Shown here: in pieces, positions 52,313 to 60,576 of the stretch
How the letters are laid out: every line of letters starts with the position of its first letter
Numbering within the stretch: the stretch's first letter is position 1
From: Cupriavidus necator N-1
GTDB taxonomy: Bacteria; Pseudomonadota; Gammaproteobacteria; Burkholderiales; Burkholderiaceae
Length of the DNA: 64,000 nucleotides
Direction of reading: 5' to 3'
Assembly (NCBI RefSeq): GCF_000219215.1
Contig: NC_015726.1
Coordinates: 1,798,001 to 1,862,000 of the forward strand
Notes under the pieces: generated by a model
Database searches by the model: none
What the model was told of the DNA's origin: nothing
The model's input: the letters and a program-made list of their open reading frames with translations, nothing else
Position numbers and translations under genes: made by a program

Positions 52313-52892
52313 TACCCAGTTCAATCCAGTAGCGCCATGGTGCGCCGGGCATTATGCCGGATCGGACGGATGCGGATTGGCCGAGGGCCCCGACCGGCAC
52401 CTTTGACGACGTCGCCGCCGCCCGATGACGGCCATCAATCGCCTTCTTTATTGGGCGCCCTGCGGAGCGGTCAGCACCAGCACCAAACACCAGGTCTGTG
52501 GAGATGATCGCATGCCTCAAAGGGGCGAGTATCCGTTGGTGGATGCCGAGCGCGCCTCGCTGTCACTCCGATTGCTCCAGCAACCGGGACAGTACGGCTA
52601 GCTGCGCCAAGCGCGCTCGAGCAACTGGCAGTGGCGCGCATAAAAGCCCCGCTCTTTATTACTTATGGAAATATGTGTCATTTCGGGGCTTTCTCCCGGC
52701 GCGCCCCGTTGCAGCGCCGCTTACAGGATCAGTCGATCCACCACACGGCGGCAGGCCGACAGCGTTGCCGCACTGTCTGCATAGTGCGCAAGTCCCGCAG
52801 TGAGGGGCAGGTCGTCCGCCACGACAATGCGGATGCCAGACGCAGCGGAGCGTTTGTTGCGTGTGCGGCCGGGCGGCGGCTTGCAGGGGAAA
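52313..52892. other. Intergenic region with a long-loop inverted repeat and a possible coding scrap
   Basis: No complete gene is visible in 580 bp. AAAGCCCCG (52643-52651) pairs with CGGGGCTTT (52684-52692) across a 32-base AT-rich spacer, which could be an operator or weak terminator. On the minus strand, up to about 52850 and ending with a stop at 52721, a frame reads GIRIVVADDLPLTAGLAHY and ends RRVVDRLIL. It looks like the tail of a lost gene I cannot name. The decarboxylase promoter should lie near 52320-52420. Confidence 0.3.
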
Positions 52893-53153
52893 TCACCGCA
52901 AGAATATGCTTAGCCTATCCAGCCAGTTGTGCAGTTCGGCTGCGCGGAAGGACTGGAACTTGCCGCAAAGTGCCAGAAGGAGATCCGATTGCGAGGTCTC
53001 AAGCAGGGTGGCGGCTTCCGACAACCTCAGCCCACTGACCTGAATGCGGTGGGTGATGTCTTTCACGATGTTTGCCTTCAGCGGGATCTCTTCGGCGTCG
53101 GCGAAGCCAAGCTGCGCATAGACATTGCTGGTTCCATACTCGAAGCAAAACAT
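52893..53153 (-). CDS. Small XRE/antitoxin-like DNA-binding protein
   Basis: An 86-aa protein. The N-terminal TSNVYAQLGFADAEEIPLKA is the recognisable opening of XRE-type antitoxin/HigA-like proteins. A helix-turn-helix follows (IQVSGLRLSEAATLLETSQS, DLLLALCGKFQ). AAAGGAGATCAC precedes the ATG at 53153. Such proteins usually sit beside a RelE/HigB or BrnT-type toxin, but none is visible on either side. It may be an orphan antitoxin or free-standing regulator. Confidence 0.7.
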   Translation of the reverse strand: MFCFEYGTSNVYAQLGFADAEEIPLKANIVKDITHRIQVSGLRLSEAATLLETSQSDLLLALCGKFQSFRAAELHNWLDRLSIFLR

Positions 53154-53305
53154 GTGATCTCCTTTCATTCACTAGACAACAACCCCTTTCTGCATGTGCG
53201 TGATGGTGGCTGAGGGCGCGATTATTCAGCGAAGACAATGTCAACACAATCTCGGGGAAATACTGAGGCCAGGGCTGCATGGCTCCCGGCCGGGAGCCAT
53301 CCCCG

Positions 53306-53550
53306 GCCTTCTGGGCCCTTCCTCCCAAGCTGGTCACCGGCGCCGGTGCGGCTGCGGGTATTGCGCTGATCAATACGCTCGGCCAGATGGGGGGCATCGT
53401 GAGTCCGGTCGTGGTCGGCCGGATCAAGGATCTCACCGGCAGCACGACTCCGGCATGATCGGCGGTCTGGGGCTTGTCGCGGCCGCAATCCTGTCGTTCT
53501 GCATGCCGGCACGGCTGTGCGTCAAGGAAGGAAACGATCCGCCGCGCTAG
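53306..53550 (+). pseudogene. 3' remnant of an ACS-family MFS transporter, frameshifted
   Basis: From about 53306 the frame reads FWALPPKLVTGAGAAAGIAL, INTLGQMGGIVSPVVVG and RIKDLTGSTTPA, then a stop. Moving to another frame, MIGGLGLVAAAILSFCMPAR continues to a stop at 53550. Together these form the last two helices of an anion:cation symporter (phthalate/tartrate-type) MFS protein with a small deletion near 53455. The first ten helices are missing. The hairpin GGCTCCCGGCCGGGAGCC lies just upstream, near the break. Confidence 0.7.
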
Positions 53551-53580
53551 TCGCGCTCGAAGTCTTCATCGCGGCGACGT

Positions 53581-54312
53581 CTACCTGGTCGCGAGTTTGG
53601 CAAGGCGTCGCACCGTCTCCTCTGAGCGCAGCGAGGCTTCATAGGCCGACCTGCCGATGCTTTCGTTCCATGCACCGCCGGCGATCGCGTCGATGTGCCG
53701 CTTCATGGAGCGAACAGCGCCAGCGTCGCAACGCCCGATGCTTTCTGCATACTTGTCGATGGCAGCGGGGAGGTCCTCACGGCGAACAAGGTCAGTGAGA
53801 AAGCCGATCCGGAGCAATTCCTCGCTTTCGAGCGTCATGGAGGTCAGGAAGATTTTCTTGGTTGCGGTAGGGCCCAGGCGCGAAACGAAGCGCCGCAGCC
53901 CCCCTGGATAGTAGTGCAGCCCAAACTTCGCGGCGGGCATGAACAGCTTGCAACCGTGAACGCCAATTCGAAAATCGCAGGCCAACGCGAGGTCCGTGCC
54001 ACCACCGTAGGCGCTACCGTTCATCGCGCATAAAGTCGGAAGCTCGAGGGTTTCCAGGGCGTCGATCATGTCTTCGAGCGATCGGTCCAGACGGGTGCCG
54101 ATCTGGCTCAGTGTATAGCCTGAACAGAAGGTCTTCTCGCCTTCGCCCGTCAGCACGAGCAGCCGCAAGGTTGGGTCCCGCCTCACTTGTTCCACGAGCC
54201 GCAGCAGGACCCCGATATCGTCAGGGTCAAGCCGGTTGTGCTCGGCAGGGCGTCGCAGTGTGATCGTCGCTGTCGCGCCGGCGATTTGAAGGGCAGGCTG
54301 TGTGGATGTCAT
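53581..54312 (-). CDS. Enoyl-CoA hydratase/isomerase (crotonase) superfamily protein
   Basis: A 243-aa crotonase-fold protein. CoA-binding and oxyanion motifs are GEKTFCSGYTLSQIG and MNGSAYGGGTDLALACDFRIG. The two hydratase glutamates are not evident (MPAAKFGLHYYPGGL), so it is probably not a simple enoyl-CoA hydratase. Isomerase, lyase or dehalogenase activity is possible. Its ATG overlaps the stop of the CoA-transferase gene upstream, so the CoA-ester made there is its likely substrate. Confidence 0.85.
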   Translation of the reverse strand: MTSTQPALQIAGATATITLRRPAEHNRLDPDDIGVLLRLVEQVRRDPTLRLLVLTGEGEKTFCSGYTLSQIGTRLDRSLEDMIDALETLELPTLCAMNGSAYGGGTDLALACDFRIGVHGCKLFMPAAKFGLHYYPGGLRRFVSRLGPTATKKIFLTSMTLESEELLRIGFLTDLVRREDLPAAIDKYAESIGRCDAGAVRSMKRHIDAIAGGAWNESIGRSAYEASLRSEETVRRLAKLATR

Positions 54313-55541
54313 GGCTTGATTTCATCGCTTGCGTGGCCATGCTGCAGGATGACGCCTTCGCGCGCCAGGGCTTCCAGGTCAGACGTGATGAACCCATGCT
54401 CCCGCAGGACGTCGAACGTGTGCTCGCCGAGCAAGGGCGGCGCGCGGCGAATGGATTCCCCGTGGCGGCCGTCGAAGGCGATCGGGCTGCCGACCTGCCG
54501 GATGGAACCCAGCTCTGGATGCTGGACTTGCTCCACAAGTCGGGAGTGAATGACCTGTTCGTCAGCGAAGACATCCGCGACGTTGTAGATCGGGCCAGCC
54601 GGAATATCCGCCTCTAGCAGTCGTTGCGTCCACTCGTTGCGGCTGTGCGCCTTCAGCCTGGCCTCGATGATCTCCTTGAGTTCGGCACGCCGCTCGATCC
54701 GCGCTGCATTCGTCGCGTAGCGCGGATCATCGACCAGGTCCTGGAGCCCAACCACTTCGCAGAGGCGCTTCCACATCTCGGCTGTCGCCGGCGCGATGTT
54801 CAATGGCCCATCCGCGGTCTGGAACACGCCGTATGGCGCAATCACAGGGTGCGTATTCCCGGCAAGACTGGGAATCTCCCCCAGACTCAGGTAACGCTGG
54901 GCCTGGACGCTCATGAGTCCGACCAGTCCTGCCAGCAGTGATGTCTCCACCCGGCGACCGCGCCCGGTTGCATGGCGCTGCGCTATGGCAGCCAGGATGC
55001 CGATGGCACACCACATGCCGGCAGTCTGGTCGCCGATCGCCACACCCACCCTGACCGGTCCCGTTTCCGGCATGCCCGTCACGCTCATGAGTCCGGAGTA
55101 TCCCTGGGCAATCTGGTCGAACCCGGGACGTTGACTCGCAGGTCCCGTACGGCCGAAGCCGGTGACACTCGCATAGATAAGCCGGGGGTTCGCTTCGGCA
55201 AGCGCTTCGTAGCCAAGACCCATGGATTCCATGGCGCCGGCTCGAAAGTTTTCCACGATCACGTCGTACTGGCCGGCGAGTTCGCGCAGCAGGCCAAGCG
55301 CGCGAGGATCGCGGAAGTTGACGGCGATGCCGCGCTTGTTGCGGTTGCCGCTCAGGTAGTAAGCGCTGGTGCCGCGGTCGAAAGGCCCCCAGTGGCGGAT
55401 CATGTCCCCGCCCGCGGGCTCGACCTTGATCACGTCGGCGCCCAGGTCGCCCAGGACCATCGTGCAGAACGGGCCCGCAAGCGCCCTGGTGAGATCCAGG
55501 ACACGAATCCCCGAAAGCGGCAAGGAAGTTGGGTCGGTCAT
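54309..55541 (-). CDS. Class III CoA-transferase (CaiB/BaiF family)
   Basis: A 410-aa CoA-transferase. Landmarks are DLTRALAGPFCTMVLGDLGA, NRNKRGIAVNFRDPRAL, VENFRAGAMESMGLGYEAL and the catalytic Asp in RPGFDQIAQGYSGLMSVTG. It moves CoA between carboxylic acids such as succinyl-CoA and an incoming acid. It forms a two-gene minus-strand operon with the crotonase-fold gene (four-base overlap). It is divergent from the sulfatase operon, with 82 bp shared between starts. Confidence 0.9.
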   Translation of the reverse strand: MTDPTSLPLSGIRVLDLTRALAGPFCTMVLGDLGADVIKVEPAGGDMIRHWGPFDRGTSAYYLSGNRNKRGIAVNFRDPRALGLLRELAGQYDVIVENFRAGAMESMGLGYEALAEANPRLIYASVTGFGRTGPASQRPGFDQIAQGYSGLMSVTGMPETGPVRVGVAIGDQTAGMWCAIGILAAIAQRHATGRGRRVETSLLAGLVGLMSVQAQRYLSLGEIPSLAGNTHPVIAPYGVFQTADGPLNIAPATAEMWKRLCEVVGLQDLVDDPRYATNAARIERRAELKEIIEARLKAHSRNEWTQRLLEADIPAGPIYNVADVFADEQVIHSRLVEQVQHPELGSIRQVGSPIAFDGRHGESIRRAPPLLGEHTFDVLREHGFITSDLEALAREGVILQHGHASDEIKP

Positions 55542-55579
55542 GCTTTCTCCCCTTGTAAGATCGCATGCCTCACTCTATA

Positions 55580-55600
55580 TTGCATACAACAGAAATGCAA
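55580..55600. promoter_or_regulatory. Inverted repeat in the CoA-transferase/sulfatase divergent promoter
   Basis: TTGCAT (55580-55585) and ATGCAA (55595-55600) face each other across nine bases in the short region between the two divergent starts. It could be the operator of the GntR-type regulator encoded at 61351. Sequence CTGTATACTGGATGTATG near that gene's own start is only loosely similar. Confidence 0.4.
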
Positions 55601-55623
55601 CCGTTATCCAAAAGAGGAGACAC

Positions 55624-57147
55624 ATGCGCAAGCCCAACATTCTTTTCGTCATGGCCGATCAACTCTCCGCACCGGTGTTGCCATTCCACGGCAACACCGT
55701 CGTGAAGGCGCCGCACCTCGAGGCGCTCGCCGCACGCTCGGCGGTTTTTGACAACGCCTACTGCAACTTCCCCTTGTGCGCACCCGCCAGGTTCTCGCTG
55801 CTTGCCGGCCAGTTCGCCACGCGCATCGGCGCGTTCGACAACGCGTGTGAGTTCCAGGCCGCCACGCCCACGCTGCCTTATTACCTCGCGCAGCAGGGCT
55901 ACAAGACCATCCTCGGCGGGAAGATGCACTTCGTGGGGCCTGACCAGAAGCATGGCTTCCAGGAGCGCCTTACTACCGACATCTACCCGGCGGACTTCGG
56001 CTGGGCGGCGGACTGGGCGGAGGGCGAGTTCAGCTTCTATTCACCCGGGCACAACCTGAGCACTGTGGATGAGAGCGGCTCTTGCTTCCGCAGCCTGCAA
56101 CTCGATTACGACGAGGAGGTCGAGGCGAAGGCGATCCAGCGCCTGTACGACCTTGCGAGGGAAGACGAGCAACCGTTTTTCATGTGCGTTTCCTATACGC
56201 ACCCCCATCCGCCGTATCACATACTTCCCGAGTACCTGGATCGTTACTCGCCGGAGGAGATCAACCTGCCTCTCGTCGGTGACATGCCGATGGAGGCGCG
56301 CGACAAGCTCAGCCAGTGGGTGCAGTATTCCCACGGGTTGGACAAGCAGGGGGCGACCGACGAACAAGTGCGGCGTGCGCGCCACGCCTACTATGCGATG
56401 GTGAGCTACGTCGACGACAAAGTGGGCCGCCTGCTGGAGACGCTTAAGCGCGCGGGCTTCGAGGACAACACCATCGTCGTGTTCACCTCCGATCACGGTG
56501 ACATGCTGGGCGAACGCGGCATGTGGTTCAAGCGGGTGTTCTTCGACTGGTCGGCCAAGGTTCCGCTGCTCGTCTATGACCCGCGCAAGCGCAACCCCCG
56601 GCGCATCGCGGAGCCGGTTTCTCACGTGGACCTGCTGCCCACATTGCTGGATCTTGCGATGGATGGCAGCACACCGGCCTGGGTCGAGCCGATCGACGGA
56701 CGCAGCCTCGCGCCGCTGGTCGCAACGGGCGATGACAACGGCGAGGCGGAAGCGTTCGTCGAGTACACCGCCGAGGGCGTCACCGGTCCATGCTGCATGC
56801 TGCGACGTGGCCGATACAAGTACGTGTACACCCATGGTCATCCAGACCTGCTTTTCGACATGGAGGCCGATCCGAGCGAGCTGGTGAACATCGCGCAAGA
56901 GCAGCCGCAGGTGCTTGCCGAGCTCAAGGCACGCGTGCTCTCCCGGTGGGATCCCGCTGCCATCACGCAGCAGGTGCTTGCCAGCCAGGCGCGCCGCAAG
57001 TTCATCAACTCGCTGCCCGAGGGCATCCAGCCCACCTGGGACTTTCAGGCGGGCACGGACGACACGCGCCGGTTTGTACGCCGGGGCAGCGCTCGTGTGA
57101 TCAAGGTTAAAAAGCGCTGGCCGGCTGTGGCACCTGTCGCCAAGTGA
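55624..57147 (+). CDS. betC: Choline-sulfatase-like sulfatase
   Basis: A 507-aa type I sulfatase. NILFVMADQLSAP carries the first metal ligands. The formylglycine site is NFPLCAPARFSLLAGQ, so it is C-A-P-A-R (CxPxR) with Ala where Ser is common. Further markers are GGKMHFVGPDQKHGF and the second metal site TSDHGDMLGERGMWFK. The C-terminal extension (RRKFINSLPEGIQPTWDF) is shared with BetC. It should release sulfate from choline sulfate or a similar small sulfate ester. The ATG follows AGAGGAGACAC. No betA, betB or betI gene is beside it. Confidence 0.85.
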   Translation: MRKPNILFVMADQLSAPVLPFHGNTVVKAPHLEALAARSAVFDNAYCNFPLCAPARFSLLAGQFATRIGAFDNACEFQAATPTLPYYLAQQGYKTILGGKMHFVGPDQKHGFQERLTTDIYPADFGWAADWAEGEFSFYSPGHNLSTVDESGSCFRSLQLDYDEEVEAKAIQRLYDLAREDEQPFFMCVSYTHPHPPYHILPEYLDRYSPEEINLPLVGDMPMEARDKLSQWVQYSHGLDKQGATDEQVRRARHAYYAMVSYVDDKVGRLLETLKRAGFEDNTIVVFTSDHGDMLGERGMWFKRVFFDWSAKVPLLVYDPRKRNPRRIAEPVSHVDLLPTLLDLAMDGSTPAWVEPIDGRSLAPLVATGDDNGEAEAFVEYTAEGVTGPCCMLRRGRYKYVYTHGHPDLLFDMEADPSELVNIAQEQPQVLAELKARVLSRWDPAAITQQVLASQARRKFINSLPEGIQPTWDFQAGTDDTRRFVRRGSARVIKVKKRWPAVAPVAK

Positions 57148-57157
57148 AAGGAGCCCG

Positions 57158-58660
57158 ATGATGACTCAGAACAAGCTCACGGCGGACGTCGATCCGCACC
57201 GTCTGGCTCGCGCGATAAGCGGCTACAACCTGATTGACGGCGAGCTGGTGGAGGCCCGTTCGGGCAACAGGTTCCCGGTAACCAACCCTGCAACCGGACG
57301 CGAGATCGGGCACGCGGCGCAAAGCGACGCAAGCGACATCGATCGCGCAGCAAGTGCAGCGGTCCGGGCGCAGCCCGCTTGGGCTGCGATGTCCGCTCGC
57401 AAGCGTGGCACCCTGCTGGCCGACTGCTCGCGCCTGATTGCCGAGCACGTGGAGGAGCTGGGGCGGCTGGTGGCGCTCGAGACCGGCAAGGCACTGCGCA
57501 CCGAGAGCCGGGTCGAAGCCTCCGTCGTTGCCGACGCCTTGCAGTTTTACGGCGGCCTGGCTTCCGAACTCAAGGGCGAAACCGTGCCGTTCAGCCCGGA
57601 CATGCTGACACTCACGCAGCGCGAACCAATTGGGGTGGTGGGCGTCATCATTCCCTGGAATGCCCCCATGATGCTCATGGCGCTGAAGATCGCCCCGGCG
57701 CTGGTGGCCGGCAACACGGTCGTGGTGAAATCGGCGGAAGAGGCGCCACTGGCGGTCCTGAGGCTGTGCCAGATCCTCAACCAGGCGCTGCCAGCCGGGG
57801 TGCTGAACATCGTCTCAGGCTTCGGCCCCGAATGCGGGGCGCCCCTGGTCGCGCATCCCGCCGTCGGCAAGGTGACGTTCACCGGCTCCGTCGAGACCGG
57901 GAGAATCGTGGCGCGCACGGCCGGGGAGAAGCTCATCCCCGTCACGCTGGAACTTGGCGGCAAGAGTCCGATGATCGTGATGGACGACGCCGACATCGCG
58001 AAGGCCGTCGCCGGCGCGGTGAGCGGCATGCGCTTCACTCGCCAGGGACAGAGCTGCACGGCCGCCAGCCGTATTTTCGTGCACGACAAGGTGCACGATG
58101 AGTTCGTCGCATTGCTCAAGGCGCGCGTTGACGCGTTGAAGATGGGGGATCCGTTAGACGAAGCGACGGATATCGGCACGGTGATCTCGCGCACCCAGCT
58201 CGACAAGGTTCTCGGCTATATCGAAAGCGGTCGGACCGAGCCGCATTCCCGCGCGCTCGAATGCTCCCAATTGCCCGCAGACGAGTCCCTTCGGCAAGGT
58301 CTGTTCGTCCGGCCGGTCATCTTTACCGGTCTGGACAACGCATCGCGGCTGGCGCGCGAAGAAATCTTCGGACCCGTGACGTGCGTGATCCGCTTCTCGA
58401 CTTACGAAGAAGCCGTGGCGCAGGCCAACGACAGCGACTTTGGACTGGCTGCAACCATCTGGACGCAGAACCTGAAGACCGCGCTGGATGCCACCCGGCG
58501 CCTGCAGGCAGGCTTCGTGCAGGTGAATCAGAACATCGTGGTCCAGCCTGGACTGTCCTACGGGGGCGTGAAGCAATCCGGCCTTGGCCGCGAGGCGTCG
58601 CTGGAGGCAATGCTGGACCACTTCACGCACAAGAAGACCGTGATCTTCAATATGAACTAA
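57158..58660 (+). CDS. Aldehyde dehydrogenase family protein
   Basis: A 500-aa NAD(P)-dependent aldehyde dehydrogenase. Markers are IPWNAPMMLMALKIAPAL, catalytic Glu in VTLELGGKSPMIVMDD and nucleophilic Cys in RQGQSCTAASRIF. The C-terminal LSYGGVKQSGLGREASLEAM is also typical. It starts ten bases after the sulfatase stop (AAAGGAGCCCG; ATG ATG, either codon possible), so the operon likely oxidises an aldehyde derived from the desulfated product. It is closer to the betaine-aldehyde/vanillin group than to methylmalonate-semialdehyde enzymes. Substrate unproven. Confidence 0.87.
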   Translation: MMTQNKLTADVDPHRLARAISGYNLIDGELVEARSGNRFPVTNPATGREIGHAAQSDASDIDRAASAAVRAQPAWAAMSARKRGTLLADCSRLIAEHVEELGRLVALETGKALRTESRVEASVVADALQFYGGLASELKGETVPFSPDMLTLTQREPIGVVGVIIPWNAPMMLMALKIAPALVAGNTVVVKSAEEAPLAVLRLCQILNQALPAGVLNIVSGFGPECGAPLVAHPAVGKVTFTGSVETGRIVARTAGEKLIPVTLELGGKSPMIVMDDADIAKAVAGAVSGMRFTRQGQSCTAASRIFVHDKVHDEFVALLKARVDALKMGDPLDEATDIGTVISRTQLDKVLGYIESGRTEPHSRALECSQLPADESLRQGLFVRPVIFTGLDNASRLAREEIFGPVTCVIRFSTYEEAVAQANDSDFGLAATIWTQNLKTALDATRRLQAGFVQVNQNIVVQPGLSYGGVKQSGLGREASLEAMLDHFTHKKTVIFNMN

Positions 58661-58686
58661 GTGACGCTCGTTACGAGGAGACAAAA

Positions 58687-59562
58687 ATGGCTGTGATCGG
58701 TTTCATCGGGTTGGGCAATATGGGATTTCCCATGGCGTGCCGACTGAAGGAGGCAGGGCATGAGGTTCGCTGCTTCGATCTCAACGCAGGCTCGATGGCC
58801 CGCGCCCTGGATGCGGGCCTCCGGCCGCGGGCTTCGGTCGAGGAAACGGTATCCGGGGCGGAGGTCGTCATCACCATGCTGCCCAGCGGCAGGCACGTGC
58901 TGGACGTGCTCACTGCGGACACCCTGCCGCTCGCGCCTGGAGCGCTTGTGATCGATTGCTCGACGATCGATGTCGCGTCCTGCGCCGCTTTCCACGAAAC
59001 GCTGCAGAAGAAGGGGCTGGTCACGCTTGACGCTCCGGTTTCCGGCGGCGTAAGCGGCGCGGCGGCGGGGACGCTCACGTTCATGGTTGGCGGTACAGAA
59101 TCAGCCTTCGCGCGTGCGCTCGAACTGCTGCGCGCGATGGGCAAGAATATCTTCCATGCGGGCGCGGCGGGCGCAGGCCAGGCGGCGAAGATCTGCAACA
59201 ACATGCTGGCAGGCATTTCCATGGTGGCCGTCTCCGAGGCCCTGCATCTGGCCAAGCGGCTGGGGCTGGATCCAAAGAGGTTCCACGAAATTGCCTCGAC
59301 GTCGTCGGGCCAATGCTGGGCGCTCACGAGCTATGCGCCTGAGCCCGGCCTGGTGGCGTCCGCGCCGGCCAATCGCGGGTACGAAGGCGGATTCGCTTCC
59401 GAGCTGATGCTGAAGGACTTGCGCCTGGCGGAGCAGGCTGCAGTTGCCAGCCAGTCGCCGGCATTGCTAGGCGCGGCGGCCGCCTCGGTCTACGCCATGC
59501 ATTGTGCCGCAGGGCGTGGCCGGCTCGACTTTTCCTCCATCATCAAGATGCTCGGCGCATAA
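58687..59562 (+). CDS. 3-hydroxyisobutyrate dehydrogenase family (NAD-binding beta-hydroxyacid dehydrogenase)
   Basis: A 291-aa beta-hydroxyacid dehydrogenase. The Rossmann motif IGFIGLGNMGFPMACRL is at the start. The substrate-binding DAPVSGGVSGAAAGTLTFMV is at about residues 118-135. The catalytic lysine is in AGAGQAAKICNNML, and the domain-2 motif LMLKDLRLA follows. It would oxidise a 3-hydroxy acid such as 3-hydroxyisobutyrate or tartronate semialdehyde. The ATG at 58687 follows GAGGAGACAAAA. It sits with the sulfatase and aldehyde dehydrogenase, so it may act two steps later. Confidence 0.9.
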   Translation: MAVIGFIGLGNMGFPMACRLKEAGHEVRCFDLNAGSMARALDAGLRPRASVEETVSGAEVVITMLPSGRHVLDVLTADTLPLAPGALVIDCSTIDVASCAAFHETLQKKGLVTLDAPVSGGVSGAAAGTLTFMVGGTESAFARALELLRAMGKNIFHAGAAGAGQAAKICNNMLAGISMVAVSEALHLAKRLGLDPKRFHEIASTSSGQCWALTSYAPEPGLVASAPANRGYEGGFASELMLKDLRLAEQAAVASQSPALLGAAAASVYAMHCAAGRGRLDFSSIIKMLGA

Positions 59563-59600
59563 GCTGCCAGCAGCTAAATCGAGAAGCAAGGAGACCAACC

Positions 59601-60572
59601 ATGGCAATCGTCCGACGCGTCTTTCAGCTGGCTGTTGTTGCGGCGCTGTTCGCCAGCGGCGCAGCCTTCGCGCAGAAGGAAACGGGTAAGTTGATCGTGG
59701 GTTATCCCTCGGGCCAGTCTGTCGACGTGGTCGCCCGGATCCTGGCCCACCGCCTCGGTCCGGCGATCGGGCGGTTGCTGATCGTCGAGAATATGCCGGG
59801 GCAGTCCGGCAGCCTGGCTCTGGCAGCGGTTGCGCGGATGCCCGCCGACGGCAGCGTGATGACGCTGTCGGCCTCGGCGGCTCTGGCTGGCAATCCTTTC
59901 CTGTATCGGAACCTGCGTTATGACACGGCCAAAGATTTCGAGCCGATCGGCCTGGTCTACGATGCGCCGCTGCTGCTGATGGTCAATAGCGCGCTTCCCA
60001 TTCACTCTCTCAAGGAGCTGATTGCCTACGTGAAGGCGAATGCGGGAAAGGTCAACTATTCTTCCCCCGGAAACGGCTCGGTGTCCCATCTTGCGATGTC
60101 GGAACTCCTGCGGCGAACCGGCATGGAAATGATGCATGTCCCCTATGCCGGTTCCGCCAAGTCGCTGACCGACCTTGCCGCAGGTGAGGTGCAGGTTGCG
60201 TTCGATGCCGTTGCAGGCGCGCAGCCCTATCTCGCCAGCGGCAAGGTGCGTGCGATTGCGGTGAGTTCCCGGGAGCGCCTGACGACACTGCCGTCCGTAC
60301 CGACAGTCGCTGAGAGTGGAGTGGGCATGGACGACTTCGACATGGTCCCGTGGGTGGGTCTGCTCGCGCCCGCCGGCACCCCAAAACCTGTCGTGGACAA
60401 GGTGAGCGCGGAGCTCGCCAGGATCGTCCAGTCTCCCGAACTGTCCCAACGGATCGCCGCCCTGGGTGGCCGCCCCCGCAGCAGCACCGCGGCGGAATTC
60501 AGGACCTTCCTGCGCGGCGAAATGGGGCGGTGGGCGGCCGTCGTCAAGGCGTCCGGCGCCCGCGTGGAGTGA
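59601..60572 (+). CDS. Bug/TctC family periplasmic substrate-binding protein (first)
   Basis: A 323-aa periplasmic protein. The signal peptide FQLAVVAALFASGAAFA is followed by the Bug-family fold: KLIVGYPSGQSVDVVARILA, VENMPGQSGSLALAAVARMP, VNYSSPGNGSVSHLAMSEL and VPYAGSAKSLTDLAAGEVQV. Bug proteins bind small carboxylates and either feed TctAB transporters or act in signalling. AAGGAGACCAACC precedes the ATG. No TctA or TctB gene is nearby, which is usual for Burkholderiales. It probably senses or collects the operon's substrate. Confidence 0.92.
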   Translation: MAIVRRVFQLAVVAALFASGAAFAQKETGKLIVGYPSGQSVDVVARILAHRLGPAIGRLLIVENMPGQSGSLALAAVARMPADGSVMTLSASAALAGNPFLYRNLRYDTAKDFEPIGLVYDAPLLLMVNSALPIHSLKELIAYVKANAGKVNYSSPGNGSVSHLAMSELLRRTGMEMMHVPYAGSAKSLTDLAAGEVQVAFDAVAGAQPYLASGKVRAIAVSSRERLTTLPSVPTVAESGVGMDDFDMVPWVGLLAPAGTPKPVVDKVSAELARIVQSPELSQRIAALGGRPRSSTAAEFRTFLRGEMGRWAAVVKASGARVE

Positions 60573-60576
60573 TGTC

